In this document: positions 1 to 6,941 of the stretch, one piece after another
Layout: every line of letters begins with the position of its first letter
Numbering within the stretch: the first letter of the stretch is position 1
Assembly (NCBI GenBank): GCA_030424955.1
Contig: JAUHVS010000252.1
Coordinates: 1-7,931 of the forward strand
DNA from: a bacterium
GTDB taxonomy: Bacteria; Myxococcota_A; Bradymonadia; UBA7976; UBA1532
Direction: 5' to 3'
Length of the DNA: 7,931 nt
Made by a program: the position numbers and the translations under genes
The notes under the pieces: generated by a model
Seen by the model: only the letters and a program-made list of their open reading frames with translations
Told to the model about the DNA's origin: nothing
Databases searched by the model: none

Positions 1-1635
1 CACCCTGACATCGCGCCGGGGGCGGCGTGGGTGCTGCGCGTGGCATCCGCCGAGGCGGCCGGGCAGCTGCTCGAAGGGGACACACCCGACGAAGCGCTGC
101 TGGACAGCGCCGCGGAACAGACGCCGCTGTCGTTCAGCTGTCAGCAGGAGGGCCGCGTGCTCGTGACGGTGGAGGACGAGGCGGGTGAGCGGCTGGCCGA
201 GGCGCGCATCGCCTGTGTGTCGGCGGCCGAGCTGCCCTTTGTGTGTGGTGGTCCCGTGCCAGAGGACGCGGCGCCGCTGCCTGACGCGCTGCCCGATCTG
301 GGGCCACCCGACGCTGCGCCGGCCGATCTGGGGCCGCTTGAGCCCGCAGTGCTTGAGGTGGTGGGCGAGCGGTCGCTGCGGTTGAGCTGGCCCGAGCACC
401 CCGTGCCGGGGGCGCCGGTAGAGGCCGAGATTGTCGTCGAGGTGCGCCGCGGCCGGGCGCCTGTGCAGGGCGCCGTCATCAGCCTCCAGGAGCGGCGGGC
501 GCGCCAGGCGCCCGTCTGGGTGAGCCCCGTCGAGGCGACAGACGCGGCCGGTCGCGCGCGGGTGGAGGTGTTCCCGCTACGGTACCGCGACACGGGGCGG
601 CTCTGGCTCATGGCGACGCTGCCCGATGGCACCGTGGTGGAGGCCGAGGCGCCCGTGGTGGTCACCACGGTCTCGGCGCCCGTCGCGGAGGTGCTCCTGC
701 GCTGTGATGAGCCCCGGATCCCTGGCTTTGCGGGCGCAGACGCAGACGGCCGGATCATCCCGCTGGCCGACGCGGGCGCTGACTGCCGAGTGCTGACCCT
801 GGACAACGCGGGGGCAGGCGTCGGGGGGGTGCCCGTGGTGCTCGTCGCCGAGGCGGGGAGCGTGCCGGGCGACGTGGTGACCGACGAGACGGGGCTCGCG
901 ACGTTCCGCTGGTGGAGCGACGGGAGCTTGCCCTACAGCGTCTTCGACGATCCCTCACCCGCGGACGCGGCGCTGGTGCTCATCGCGATGACCCCGGGGC
1001 AGGAGCGCTTCCAGGACGTCGACGGCAACCCCGGCGAGTTCAGCCGTGCGATCGACCAGCTGGCGCGGGAGCACGACCTGAGCGAGCCCTTCCTGGACCT
1101 GAACGGAGACGGGCAGTGGACCCGGCTGTTGCCCCCCTCGCAGCCCGGCGACCCCCTGCGCGACGAGCCCTTCTTCGACACGAGCGGCGATGGCGTCTTC
1201 GACCCGGCCAACAACAACTGGGACGAGCAGACCGACGTGTGGGCGAGCACCTCGCTGACCTGGACCGGGCCGCCCGTGCCCGAGCGGACGGCGCTGCTGA
1301 GCGAGCCGGACACCCGGCCCGGCTGCATCGGGGGGCAGGGGCTCCGCGTGCTTCAGGGCGAGCGGCATCGGTTCGAGCTGCACGTGGCCGACCGCTTCGG
1401 TCGCTGCCCGTGGGGCGTCGCCCGGGTGACGCTGTCCGGGGCGGGGCGACTGGTAGACCAGCCCGACACCATCGATCTGAGCGCCTCGTGTCAGGCGGAC
1501 GGCAGCCCGCGCCCGATCCCCATCGAGGTGGAGTTCCTCGATCAGGAGCGGCTCATCGTGTCGGTGGAGGTGGAGGGCAGCCCCGACGGCGATCAGCCGG
1601 CCCAGCGCCTGAGCCACGTGCTGTGCCCGCGATAG
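1..1635 (+). CDS. Ig-like domain surface/secreted protein, 5'-truncated by window edge
   Basis: The frame is open from base 1 (544 residues visible) and ends at TAG 1633-1635, so the true start and any signal peptide are upstream. A GTG at 31 is only an internal codon as far as I can tell. Seen in order: the end of a beta-rich module with paired cysteines (residues about 40-90); a Pro/Asp/Leu-Gly linker (about 87-115) containing the repeated unit DLGP; an Ig-like beta-sandwich (about 118-220); a second one beginning at a Cys near 235, with the turn DETGLATFRW; two acidic loops, DLNGDG (366-371) and DTSGDGVFD (393-401), that resemble EF-hand or dockerin calcium loops; and a C-terminal Cys-bearing beta module ending in LCPR. 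Such modules are common in large surface proteins and lipoproteins of Myxococcota; no enzymatic motif is visible. Ligand and role are unknown. The next gene is on the same strand but 152 bases away. Confidence 0.8.
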   Translation, partial: HPDIAPGAAWVLRVASAEAAGQLLEGDTPDEALLDSAAEQTPLSFSCQQEGRVLVTVEDEAGERLAEARIACVSAAELPFVCGGPVPEDAAPLPDALPDLGPPDAAPADLGPLEPAVLEVVGERSLRLSWPEHPVPGAPVEAEIVVEVRRGRAPVQGAVISLQERRARQAPVWVSPVEATDAAGRARVEVFPLRYRDTGRLWLMATLPDGTVVEAEAPVVVTTVSAPVAEVLLRCDEPRIPGFAGADADGRIIPLADAGADCRVLTLDNAGAGVGGVPVVLVAEAGSVPGDVVTDETGLATFRWWSDGSLPYSVFDDPSPADAALVLIAMTPGQERFQDVDGNPGEFSRAIDQLAREHDLSEPFLDLNGDGQWTRLLPPSQPGDPLRDEPFFDTSGDGVFDPANNNWDEQTDVWASTSLTWTGPPVPERTALLSEPDTRPGCIGGQGLRVLQGERHRFELHVADRFGRCPWGVARVTLSGAGRLVDQPDTIDLSASCQADGSPRPIPIEVEFLDQERLIVSVEVEGSPDGDQPAQRLSHVLCPR

Positions 1636-1665
1636 GCCTCTGGGGCCGGGGCGCTTGAGGCCACG

Positions 1666-1685
1666 GCGCGAGCCGGCGCTCGCGC
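1666..1685 (+). terminator. Candidate hairpin after the Ig-like gene
   Basis: A perfect 8-bp inverted repeat (GCGCGAGC / GCTCGCGC) encloses a 4-base CGGC loop, 31 bases after the stop of the upstream gene. No T-tract follows, so this is not a canonical intrinsic terminator. It may slow polymerase, stabilise the 3' end of the mRNA, or simply reflect GC-rich sequence. Confidence 0.3.
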
Positions 1686-1716
1686 GCTGCCGAGGATGAC
1701 ATCGCACATGGGTTCA

Positions 1717-1733
1717 CCGGGGCCGTGCCCCGG
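1717..1733 (+). other. Second intergenic hairpin
   Basis: A perfect 7-bp inverted repeat (CCGGGGC / GCCCCGG) has a CGT loop and lies between the first hairpin and the start of the large exported protein. It could be part of a 5' leader or a second termination element. There is no T-run, and chance occurrence in GC-rich DNA is quite possible. Confidence 0.2.
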
Positions 1734-1779
1734 GGCCCGAGCCTTCGCGGTTGCGGCGGCCCCCCGCCGGCCCGATGCT

Positions 1780-1783
1780 GAGG
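1780..1783 (+). promoter_or_regulatory. Ribosome binding site for the 1170-aa protein
   Basis: GAGG lies 4 bases before the ATG at 1788. The spacing is shorter than ideal, but this is the only purine-rich match near the start. It agrees with a start that gives a clean signal peptide. Confidence 0.4.
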
Positions 1784-1787
1784 TGCC

Positions 1788-4700
1788 ATGCGTATCCCTC
1801 CCATTGCCTGCCTGCTCGCCCTCGCCCTCGCCCCCCCGGCGGCGGCGCAGCTCTTCCCCCAGACCGACGGCGACCTGACCTTCGAGGCCGTCGAGCCCGG
1901 CAACCGGCCGTGGCTGGGGGCCGACGCCTACTTCTTTCGGGACGCGAGCGGCGACGAGTACTACGCGCGCTCGGAGTTCTTGAGCTGCCGGCGCACCCCC
2001 GACGACCCGTGGCGGGTGGTCGTGCGGGTCGGCGACAGCCGGCGGCCCGACTGGTTCGCCGGCGCGGTGGGCGACGGCGCCGTGTTCGCGGTGCCCTTCG
2101 CCGCGGGCGGCGAGTGGAACGTCGAGGTCTTCCGCGGGGACTGCACGGCGCTGTGGGACGCGCTGGGGGACGGGCCGCTCCGGGAGTCGGCGCAGTTCGT
2201 GTTGCCCCGGCTCGGCAGCTGGCTGCGCCTGGTGCCCGCCATCACCGCGAGCCAGAACGGGCGGGCCTTCGCGCTCGGCGACACGCTGTGCCTGGGCAGC
2301 GCGGGCCAGAGCCTGGGCGTCTGGTGTCTCGACGCGGCTGCGCAGGCGTTCGAGGTGCTGGTGGATGGCACGACGCTGCCCGACTTCCTGACGGGCGCGT
2401 CCGGGGCGCTCTCGGCGCTGAGCCTGGCCATCGGGCGCGACCTGACCGTGCCCCCGATCGAGCTCCAGTGGCGGCTCAACAGCCTCGAGCCCCTCGCGGA
2501 CGGCACCCTGGCCGCCATGGTGAGCGCCGGCGCGGGCAACCCGGACCAGGTGGGCCTGCAGTGGGTCGTGCGGGTGCACGGGGACCGCAGCGTCGAGGTG
2601 TTGCTCGGCCCGATCGCCCGCTACAAGCACGTGGACGACCGGCTGTGGAACCCGCGCACGGACGGCCCCACGGTGCTGGGCTCGGGCAGCGAGCTGTTCT
2701 ACGACCCCGTCTGGGACGCCCTGTGGCTGGGCCCCGTGGGGGGCTGGGTGCACTCGACGCACCGCGATGGCATGAGTAGCCGCGTCGATGACTACAAGAC
2801 CGAGGAGGGCAGCACCGGGGTCGGCTACCGGATCGTGCCGCTGCAGGGCGGCGGGTCCGGCTACCTGGACCTGTCGGAGCGCATCATCACCGCGCAGCGC
2901 AGCCCCGCTGAGCCTGCGCCCGTCGACATCTTCGGCCCGCCGCGGCGGGGCTGCTACGTGCCGCCGGTGCGGGCTGCGGGCTTCTCGGCCCGGGGCGGCG
3001 ATCTGGTCTTCGAGGTGCCCAGCTCGTCCCCCGAGGGCCGCGACGCCTACCAGCGCCTGGTCTTTGACCGGGGGACCGTGGACCTCGACGCCGACGGCCT
3101 GACCTGGGCCGAGGAGGTCGCGCACGGGACCCGCGACTTCGACGCCGACTCCGATGGGGACGGGGTGCTCGACGGCATGGAGGTGGCGGTCGGGCGCGAT
3201 CCCAGCGCGCCGCAGCCGCCGGCCTTCGCCTTCCCCGTCGCCCTCGCGCCCAGCCCGCTGCTGCTGGCGCTGTCGGGGTCGCTGGTCGAGCTGAACCGCG
3301 CGGACCAGACCCTGGCTCAGGGGTCGGCGCTGGTGGCGAACGGGCCGCACTGCCTGTGGCTGGAGGTGGGCGTCGCCGGCTGCGTCTCGGCGGACGGGCG
3401 CGTGCTCGCCCGCTGGTCACCCATCGCGCGGCCCAACCCGGTCGCGGTCGTCGCGGTCGACGGGACCGTCGCGGCCGCGCCCGACAGCGATGGGATCCAC
3501 CGCGTGGATCTGGCCACGGGGGCTCGGACCCTGTGGGTGCCCCGGGCCACCCTCGACGGGATCTACAACCGCCAGGCGATCGACGTGCTGCCCGAGCGCG
3601 ATCTGTATCTGTTCCCGTACGACGCCGAGACCCTGATCACCCACCCGGTGGGCATCCGGACGGCGAGCAACGAGGCCTACCGGGCCGTGCGCTTCGATGG
3701 CACCGGGCAGGCGGAGGTGCTCGCCGATATGCCCGCGCTGTTGGCCGACGGGCGGGATGGCCGGTCCCACGAGGTGAGCCTGGAGGGCTCGGACTGCAAA
3801 GGGCTGACGCTGGAGGCCCCGGTGAACGCCGGCGTCGGCTACCACGCCGCGACCGGGCGCCTGACCCTGGGTATCCGCGGCAACTGGGAGAGCTACCTGC
3901 TGGGGCTGCACCCGAGCGAGCCGCCGCTGGCCCTGCAGACCTCGCGCGCGCTCATGCAGCGCGAGGTCGACGACTTCGCCGTGTGGCCCATGCCCGGCCT
4001 CGTGGGGGCCTTCCCCTTCGCCTACAGCCCGCTCGCCGATGGCAGCTACTTCACGGGGTGGAGCGCGGTGGGCCCGCACCTGGAGCACGCGCCCCGCAAC
4101 CCGTGGTCGTACCAGATGCTGGGCAGCGCGGTGACCGGCGACTTCGGCCAGTACGCCCATGGCATCACCCAGAGCTGGACGAGCTGTGGCCACGCGCAGC
4201 TGGACTGGCACGGGCTGGAGTGGGTGGTCTATGAGCGCCGCGTACGCCCGGGGGACACACTCCTCATGGGCCGCGGGCTGCACCCGTACCGCCGTGGCAT
4301 CGACGGGACGATGCTCTGGGCCATCGGGCCGCGGGGCGGGGCCAACCCGCTGTGGGCGCGGGGATCGGCGGACATCGTGGGGCCGACGGGCATGGACGTC
4401 GCCGCCGACGGCACGCTGTGCGTGGCCGACCGCGGCGGGCAGCAGCTCTTCGAGCTGGCACCGCTCGACGATGGCTCGATGATCCCACAGACCGTCGTGC
4501 GCCGTGATCAGGGCTTGGACGTCATCGACTGCCACTATGACGGCGAGGATCTGGTGTGGCTGACGGGTGATCCGCCCACGGTCACGGTGGTCAACCGGCG
4601 CACCGGGGCGCTGGTCTTACAGACCGCGGTGGCGTCGGACATACCGGGCGCGCGGCCGGGGGCGCTGGCCCGCAACGCCGAGGGCGACGTCGAGGTGGTG

Positions 4701-5300
4701 TGGCTCGAGCCCGGAACAGGCGGGTTCCGCGGGGGCGTGATCACGCAAGCCGGCACGCTGGTGGGCTACTTCAACGGCGATCTGAGCGTGCCCGGCGGGG
4801 CGCCCATCGAGCTCACCGGCGACAACCTGTACCGCGCGGTGGAGCGCCCCGATGGCTACGTCGTGGGGCTGTTCTCGACGGCCGCGGCGGCGCTTCGCGC
4901 CGAGACCCGCGCCGAGAGCGAGGCGATCCAGCGCTGGGGCCCGTTCTTGGTGGATGACACCGGCACAGTGCAGCCGCTGACCACCCTCACCGACTTCTTC
5001 GAGGGCATCTTCCCGACCGGCGAGGGGCCGTTTGTGCTGGCCCAGGTCCCCGGCGGGGACGCCGTGGATCCGTGGACCGGCGAGCCGGATCGGCGGTGCT
5101 GGGCGCCCACCCCCCTGGCGGGCCCCGTCGGCGGGGCCGACGGCGGCGTCACAGGCGACGGCGGGCTCGCCGATGGCGGGGTCCGCCCGGCCGCCGGCGG
5201 GGCGGACGAGGGCTGCGGGTGCGACACCACGGGCCAGGGCGGCGCCGCGCTGTGGTTCGGGCTGTTGCTGCTGGCCGTGCGGCGCCGGCGCCGCCGCTGA
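1788..5300 (+). CDS. Exported beta-propeller-like protein with TSP3-like segment and MYXO-CTERM-type tail
   Basis: This complete protein has 1170 residues. The N-terminus (MRIPPIACLLALALAPPAAA, then QLF) is a typical Sec signal peptide with a likely signal peptidase I site after AAA. The start is supported by this peptide and by GAGG upstream. Residues about 25-420 and 480-1095 are rich in short beta strands with repeated turns such as DGT and DLATGA. One stretch (865-890, GPTGMDVAADGTLCVADRGG) looks like an NHL/beta-propeller blade. Residues 430-473 form an acidic segment (DLDADGL, then DADSDGDGVLDG at 452-463) typical of thrombospondin type 3 calcium-binding repeats. A Gly/Asp-rich linker (1114-1141) precedes GCGC (1142-1145), a hydrophobic segment (about 1153-1164) and six arginines. 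That tripartite end matches MYXO-CTERM-type sorting signals, so the mature protein is probably surface-anchored after processing. Paired cysteines across the chain fit an exported, disulfide-bonded protein. The specific role is unknown; no catalytic motif was found. Confidence 0.88.
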   Translation: MRIPPIACLLALALAPPAAAQLFPQTDGDLTFEAVEPGNRPWLGADAYFFRDASGDEYYARSEFLSCRRTPDDPWRVVVRVGDSRRPDWFAGAVGDGAVFAVPFAAGGEWNVEVFRGDCTALWDALGDGPLRESAQFVLPRLGSWLRLVPAITASQNGRAFALGDTLCLGSAGQSLGVWCLDAAAQAFEVLVDGTTLPDFLTGASGALSALSLAIGRDLTVPPIELQWRLNSLEPLADGTLAAMVSAGAGNPDQVGLQWVVRVHGDRSVEVLLGPIARYKHVDDRLWNPRTDGPTVLGSGSELFYDPVWDALWLGPVGGWVHSTHRDGMSSRVDDYKTEEGSTGVGYRIVPLQGGGSGYLDLSERIITAQRSPAEPAPVDIFGPPRRGCYVPPVRAAGFSARGGDLVFEVPSSSPEGRDAYQRLVFDRGTVDLDADGLTWAEEVAHGTRDFDADSDGDGVLDGMEVAVGRDPSAPQPPAFAFPVALAPSPLLLALSGSLVELNRADQTLAQGSALVANGPHCLWLEVGVAGCVSADGRVLARWSPIARPNPVAVVAVDGTVAAAPDSDGIHRVDLATGARTLWVPRATLDGIYNRQAIDVLPERDLYLFPYDAETLITHPVGIRTASNEAYRAVRFDGTGQAEVLADMPALLADGRDGRSHEVSLEGSDCKGLTLEAPVNAGVGYHAATGRLTLGIRGNWESYLLGLHPSEPPLALQTSRALMQREVDDFAVWPMPGLVGAFPFAYSPLADGSYFTGWSAVGPHLEHAPRNPWSYQMLGSAVTGDFGQYAHGITQSWTSCGHAQLDWHGLEWVVYERRVRPGDTLLMGRGLHPYRRGIDGTMLWAIGPRGGANPLWARGSADIVGPTGMDVAADGTLCVADRGGQQLFELAPLDDGSMIPQTVVRRDQGLDVIDCHYDGEDLVWLTGDPPTVTVVNRRTGALVLQTAVASDIPGARPGALARNAEGDVEVVWLEPGTGGFRGGVITQAGTLVGYFNGDLSVPGGAPIELTGDNLYRAVERPDGYVVGLFSTAAAALRAETRAESEAIQRWGPFLVDDTGTVQPLTTLTDFFEGIFPTGEGPFVLAQVPGGDAVDPWTGEPDRRCWAPTPLAGPVGGADGGVTGDGGLADGGVRPAAGGADEGCGCDTTGQGGAALWFGLLLLAVRRRRRR
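5136..5183 (+). repeat. Coding repeat in the Gly/Asp linker (ADGGV units)
   Basis: Residues 1117-1132 of the large exported protein read ADGGV, T, GDGGL, ADGGV: three near-identical five-residue units encoded by GCC-GAC/GAT-GGC-GGN-type codons. It is a low-complexity spacer holding the folded domains away from the membrane/sorting tail. Its copy number may vary between strains. Confidence 0.4.
5211..5297 (+). other. MYXO-CTERM-type C-terminal sorting signal (coding)
   Basis: It encodes residues 1142-1170: a GCGC motif, a short polar stretch (DTTGQGG), a hydrophobic helix with LWFGLLLLAV, and six terminal Arg. In known MYXO-CTERM proteins the Cys motif is where the myxosortase pathway is thought to cleave and modify the substrate. 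The order and spacing here fit that architecture. The sorting enzyme itself is not in this window. Confidence 0.75.
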
Positions 5301-5321
5301 GGGGACGCAGGCCGCGCGCCC

Positions 5322-6941
5322 TCACCCCTCGGCGAAGGGCAGCACCTGCTGGGCGGGCTCGGCGGGCGCGGGCGCCACCGGCGGCGGCTTCAGCGCCGCG
5401 CGGCGGTGGGCGGGCCGCTTGCGGCTGCCATGCTTCTGATACACCTGCTGGGCCTCGGCGCGGGCGTCGGCGCGGCGCCGCACCGCGTACAGCGCGTCCT
5501 TGGCGGCCTTCACGGCCAGGGTGTGATCCACGATGGGGGCCGGGTAGTCCTTGCCGATGACACAGCCCAGCTTCGCCTGCAGGCTGTGGGGCAGGGTGTG
5601 GGGCTCGGCCAGCCACTCGCGGGGCACCCCCGCCAGCTCGGGGACCCAGCGGGTGATGAAGGCGCCGGTGGGGTCCTGGTCGCGGGCCTGCTTGGCGGGG
5701 CTGTAGATGCGGATCGCGTTGATGCCGGTCACGCCGCTCTGCATCTGGGCCTGGCAGTAGTGGATGCCGGGCTCGTAGTCGGTGAAGCAGCGGGCCAGGT
5801 GCAGGGCCGGCGCGCGCCAGTGCAGCCACAGGTGGTAGGCCGCGAAGCTCATGACCATGGCCCGCATGCGGAAGTTGAGCCAGCCGGTGGCGGCCACGGC
5901 GCGCATGCAGGCGTCCACCATCGGGTAGCCGGTGCGGCCGTCGATCCAGGCCTGCAGGCGCTCGGCGTCGGGGGTCTGTTCATCGCGTACGCCGTCGTAG
6001 GCGCGGGCCAGGGTGCGGTGCTCGATGTCGGGCTGGTCCTCGAGCTTCTGCATGAAGTGGCAGTGCCAGCTCAGGCGCTTCTCGAAGCTGGCGAGGCTGC
6101 CGGCCCAGCCGGGCCCCGGGGTGGGCTGATCGGGGGCCTTGCGGGCGGCGCGGTGCTCGGCCCGCCGGGCCCGCTGGGCGTGCCAGGCCTGGCGCACGCT
6201 GAGGCTGCCCCAGGCCAGGTGGGGGCTGACGCGGCTGCAGGCGGCCCAGCCCTCGACGGGGCTCGACATGGCGCTGCGGTAGCGCTGGCCGCGGGTGTCC
6301 AGGAAGCTCGCGAGGGTGGCGTGGGCCGCGGCCTCACCGCCGGTGGGCTGCTCGACGCGGTTGAGGGGGCCGTGGCCCAGCTCGGCCAAAGTGCGGCGGC
6401 CTTGGGGGTCCACGGGGGCGGCCTGGATGCGGCCGGGGGGCTCGATGAGGGGCCGGGCCATGCGCGCGTGCCAGCGGGCGGACCAGCCGTCGCGCTGGCG
6501 CAGGCGGCGCACGACCCCGGTCTGCACCAGCTCCACCCAGGGCACGCCGCGGGCCTGGGCCCAGTCGGCGACCCGCAGGTCGCGGGCGAAGCTCACGGCG
6601 TTGCCGGTCTCTTGGTGGCTCCACACCGTGCCGATGGGGTGGGCGCGGTGCAGGCGCTCGAGCAGGTCGGGCATGCGGCCCACGCGCAGGGTGAGCGGCA
6701 CCCCGCGCTGGCGCAGGCTGTGATCCAGCTCGGCCAGGCAGTCGTCGATGAAGGCCAGGTGGGTGGCGTGGCAGTCGGGGGCCTCGATGAGCTCGGGCTC
6801 GTACACATACAGCGCGATGACCGGGCCCCGGGCGGCGGCCTCGACCAGGGGGCGGTGGTCGCGCACCCGCAGGTCGCGCTTGAACCACACCACCTGCAGG
6901 CCGCCGCGGGCGTCGGCCAGGGTGTACGGGTTGCCGATCAC
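5322..6941 (-). CDS. Cryptochrome/deoxyribodipyrimidine photolyase family protein (FAD-binding)
   Basis: This complete protein has 539 residues. It begins at GTG 6941, which overlaps the upstream stop (GTGA) and has GAGG 7 bases before it; GTG at 6893 or 6890 would remove the short extension MIGNPYTLADARGG. Residues 16-170 form the N-terminal alpha/beta antenna domain (VVWFKRDLRVRDHRPL at 17-32, QETGNAVSFARD at 110-121). Residues about 205-480 form the helical FAD domain. Its landmarks are YRSAMSSP (221-228), the LSWHCHFMQKLE block (290-301), GRTGYPMVDACMRA (335-348), TGWLNFRMRAM (352-362), DYEPGIHY (388-395), QMQSGVTGIN (399-408) and FITRWVPEL (428-436). The family uses blue light and FADH- to split UV pyrimidine dimers in cytoplasmic DNA, or acts as a photoreceptor. 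A basic, Pro-rich tail (about 503-539) ends in QQVLPFAEG. Several residues of the E. coli CPD pocket are not conserved, so substrate class is open. Probably co-transcribed with the upstream FeS-photolyase-like frame. Confidence 0.9.
   Translation of the reverse strand: MIGNPYTLADARGGLQVVWFKRDLRVRDHRPLVEAAARGPVIALYVYEPELIEAPDCHATHLAFIDDCLAELDHSLRQRGVPLTLRVGRMPDLLERLHRAHPIGTVWSHQETGNAVSFARDLRVADWAQARGVPWVELVQTGVVRRLRQRDGWSARWHARMARPLIEPPGRIQAAPVDPQGRRTLAELGHGPLNRVEQPTGGEAAAHATLASFLDTRGQRYRSAMSSPVEGWAACSRVSPHLAWGSLSVRQAWHAQRARRAEHRAARKAPDQPTPGPGWAGSLASFEKRLSWHCHFMQKLEDQPDIEHRTLARAYDGVRDEQTPDAERLQAWIDGRTGYPMVDACMRAVAATGWLNFRMRAMVMSFAAYHLWLHWRAPALHLARCFTDYEPGIHYCQAQMQSGVTGINAIRIYSPAKQARDQDPTGAFITRWVPELAGVPREWLAEPHTLPHSLQAKLGCVIGKDYPAPIVDHTLAVKAAKDALYAVRRRADARAEAQQVYQKHGSRKRPAHRRAALKPPPVAPAPAEPAQQVLPFAEG

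Noticed and set aside
31..33. GTG at 31 as the true start of the first gene
   Set aside because: The same frame is open to base 1 with similar composition, no signal peptide follows, and no ribosome-binding-like sequence precedes it at good spacing.
1593..3350. A 585-codon open frame on the minus strand
   Set aside because: It lies antisense to the two surface-protein genes, is rich in Arg/Pro/Gln/His low-complexity sequence, and shows no domain. It is a GC-driven shadow of the real frame, whose protein has a signal peptide and domain motifs.
5279..5294. Perfect 16-base palindrome GCGGCGCCGGCGCCGC near the end of the large exported protein gene
   Set aside because: It arises from consecutive Arg codons of the C-terminal tail. 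It has no loop or T-tract, so I do not call it a terminator or binding site, although it sits near the convergent gene end.
5301..5321. A bidirectional terminator in the gap between the convergent genes
   Set aside because: The gap is only 21 bases and contains no inverted repeat or T-run that would support it.
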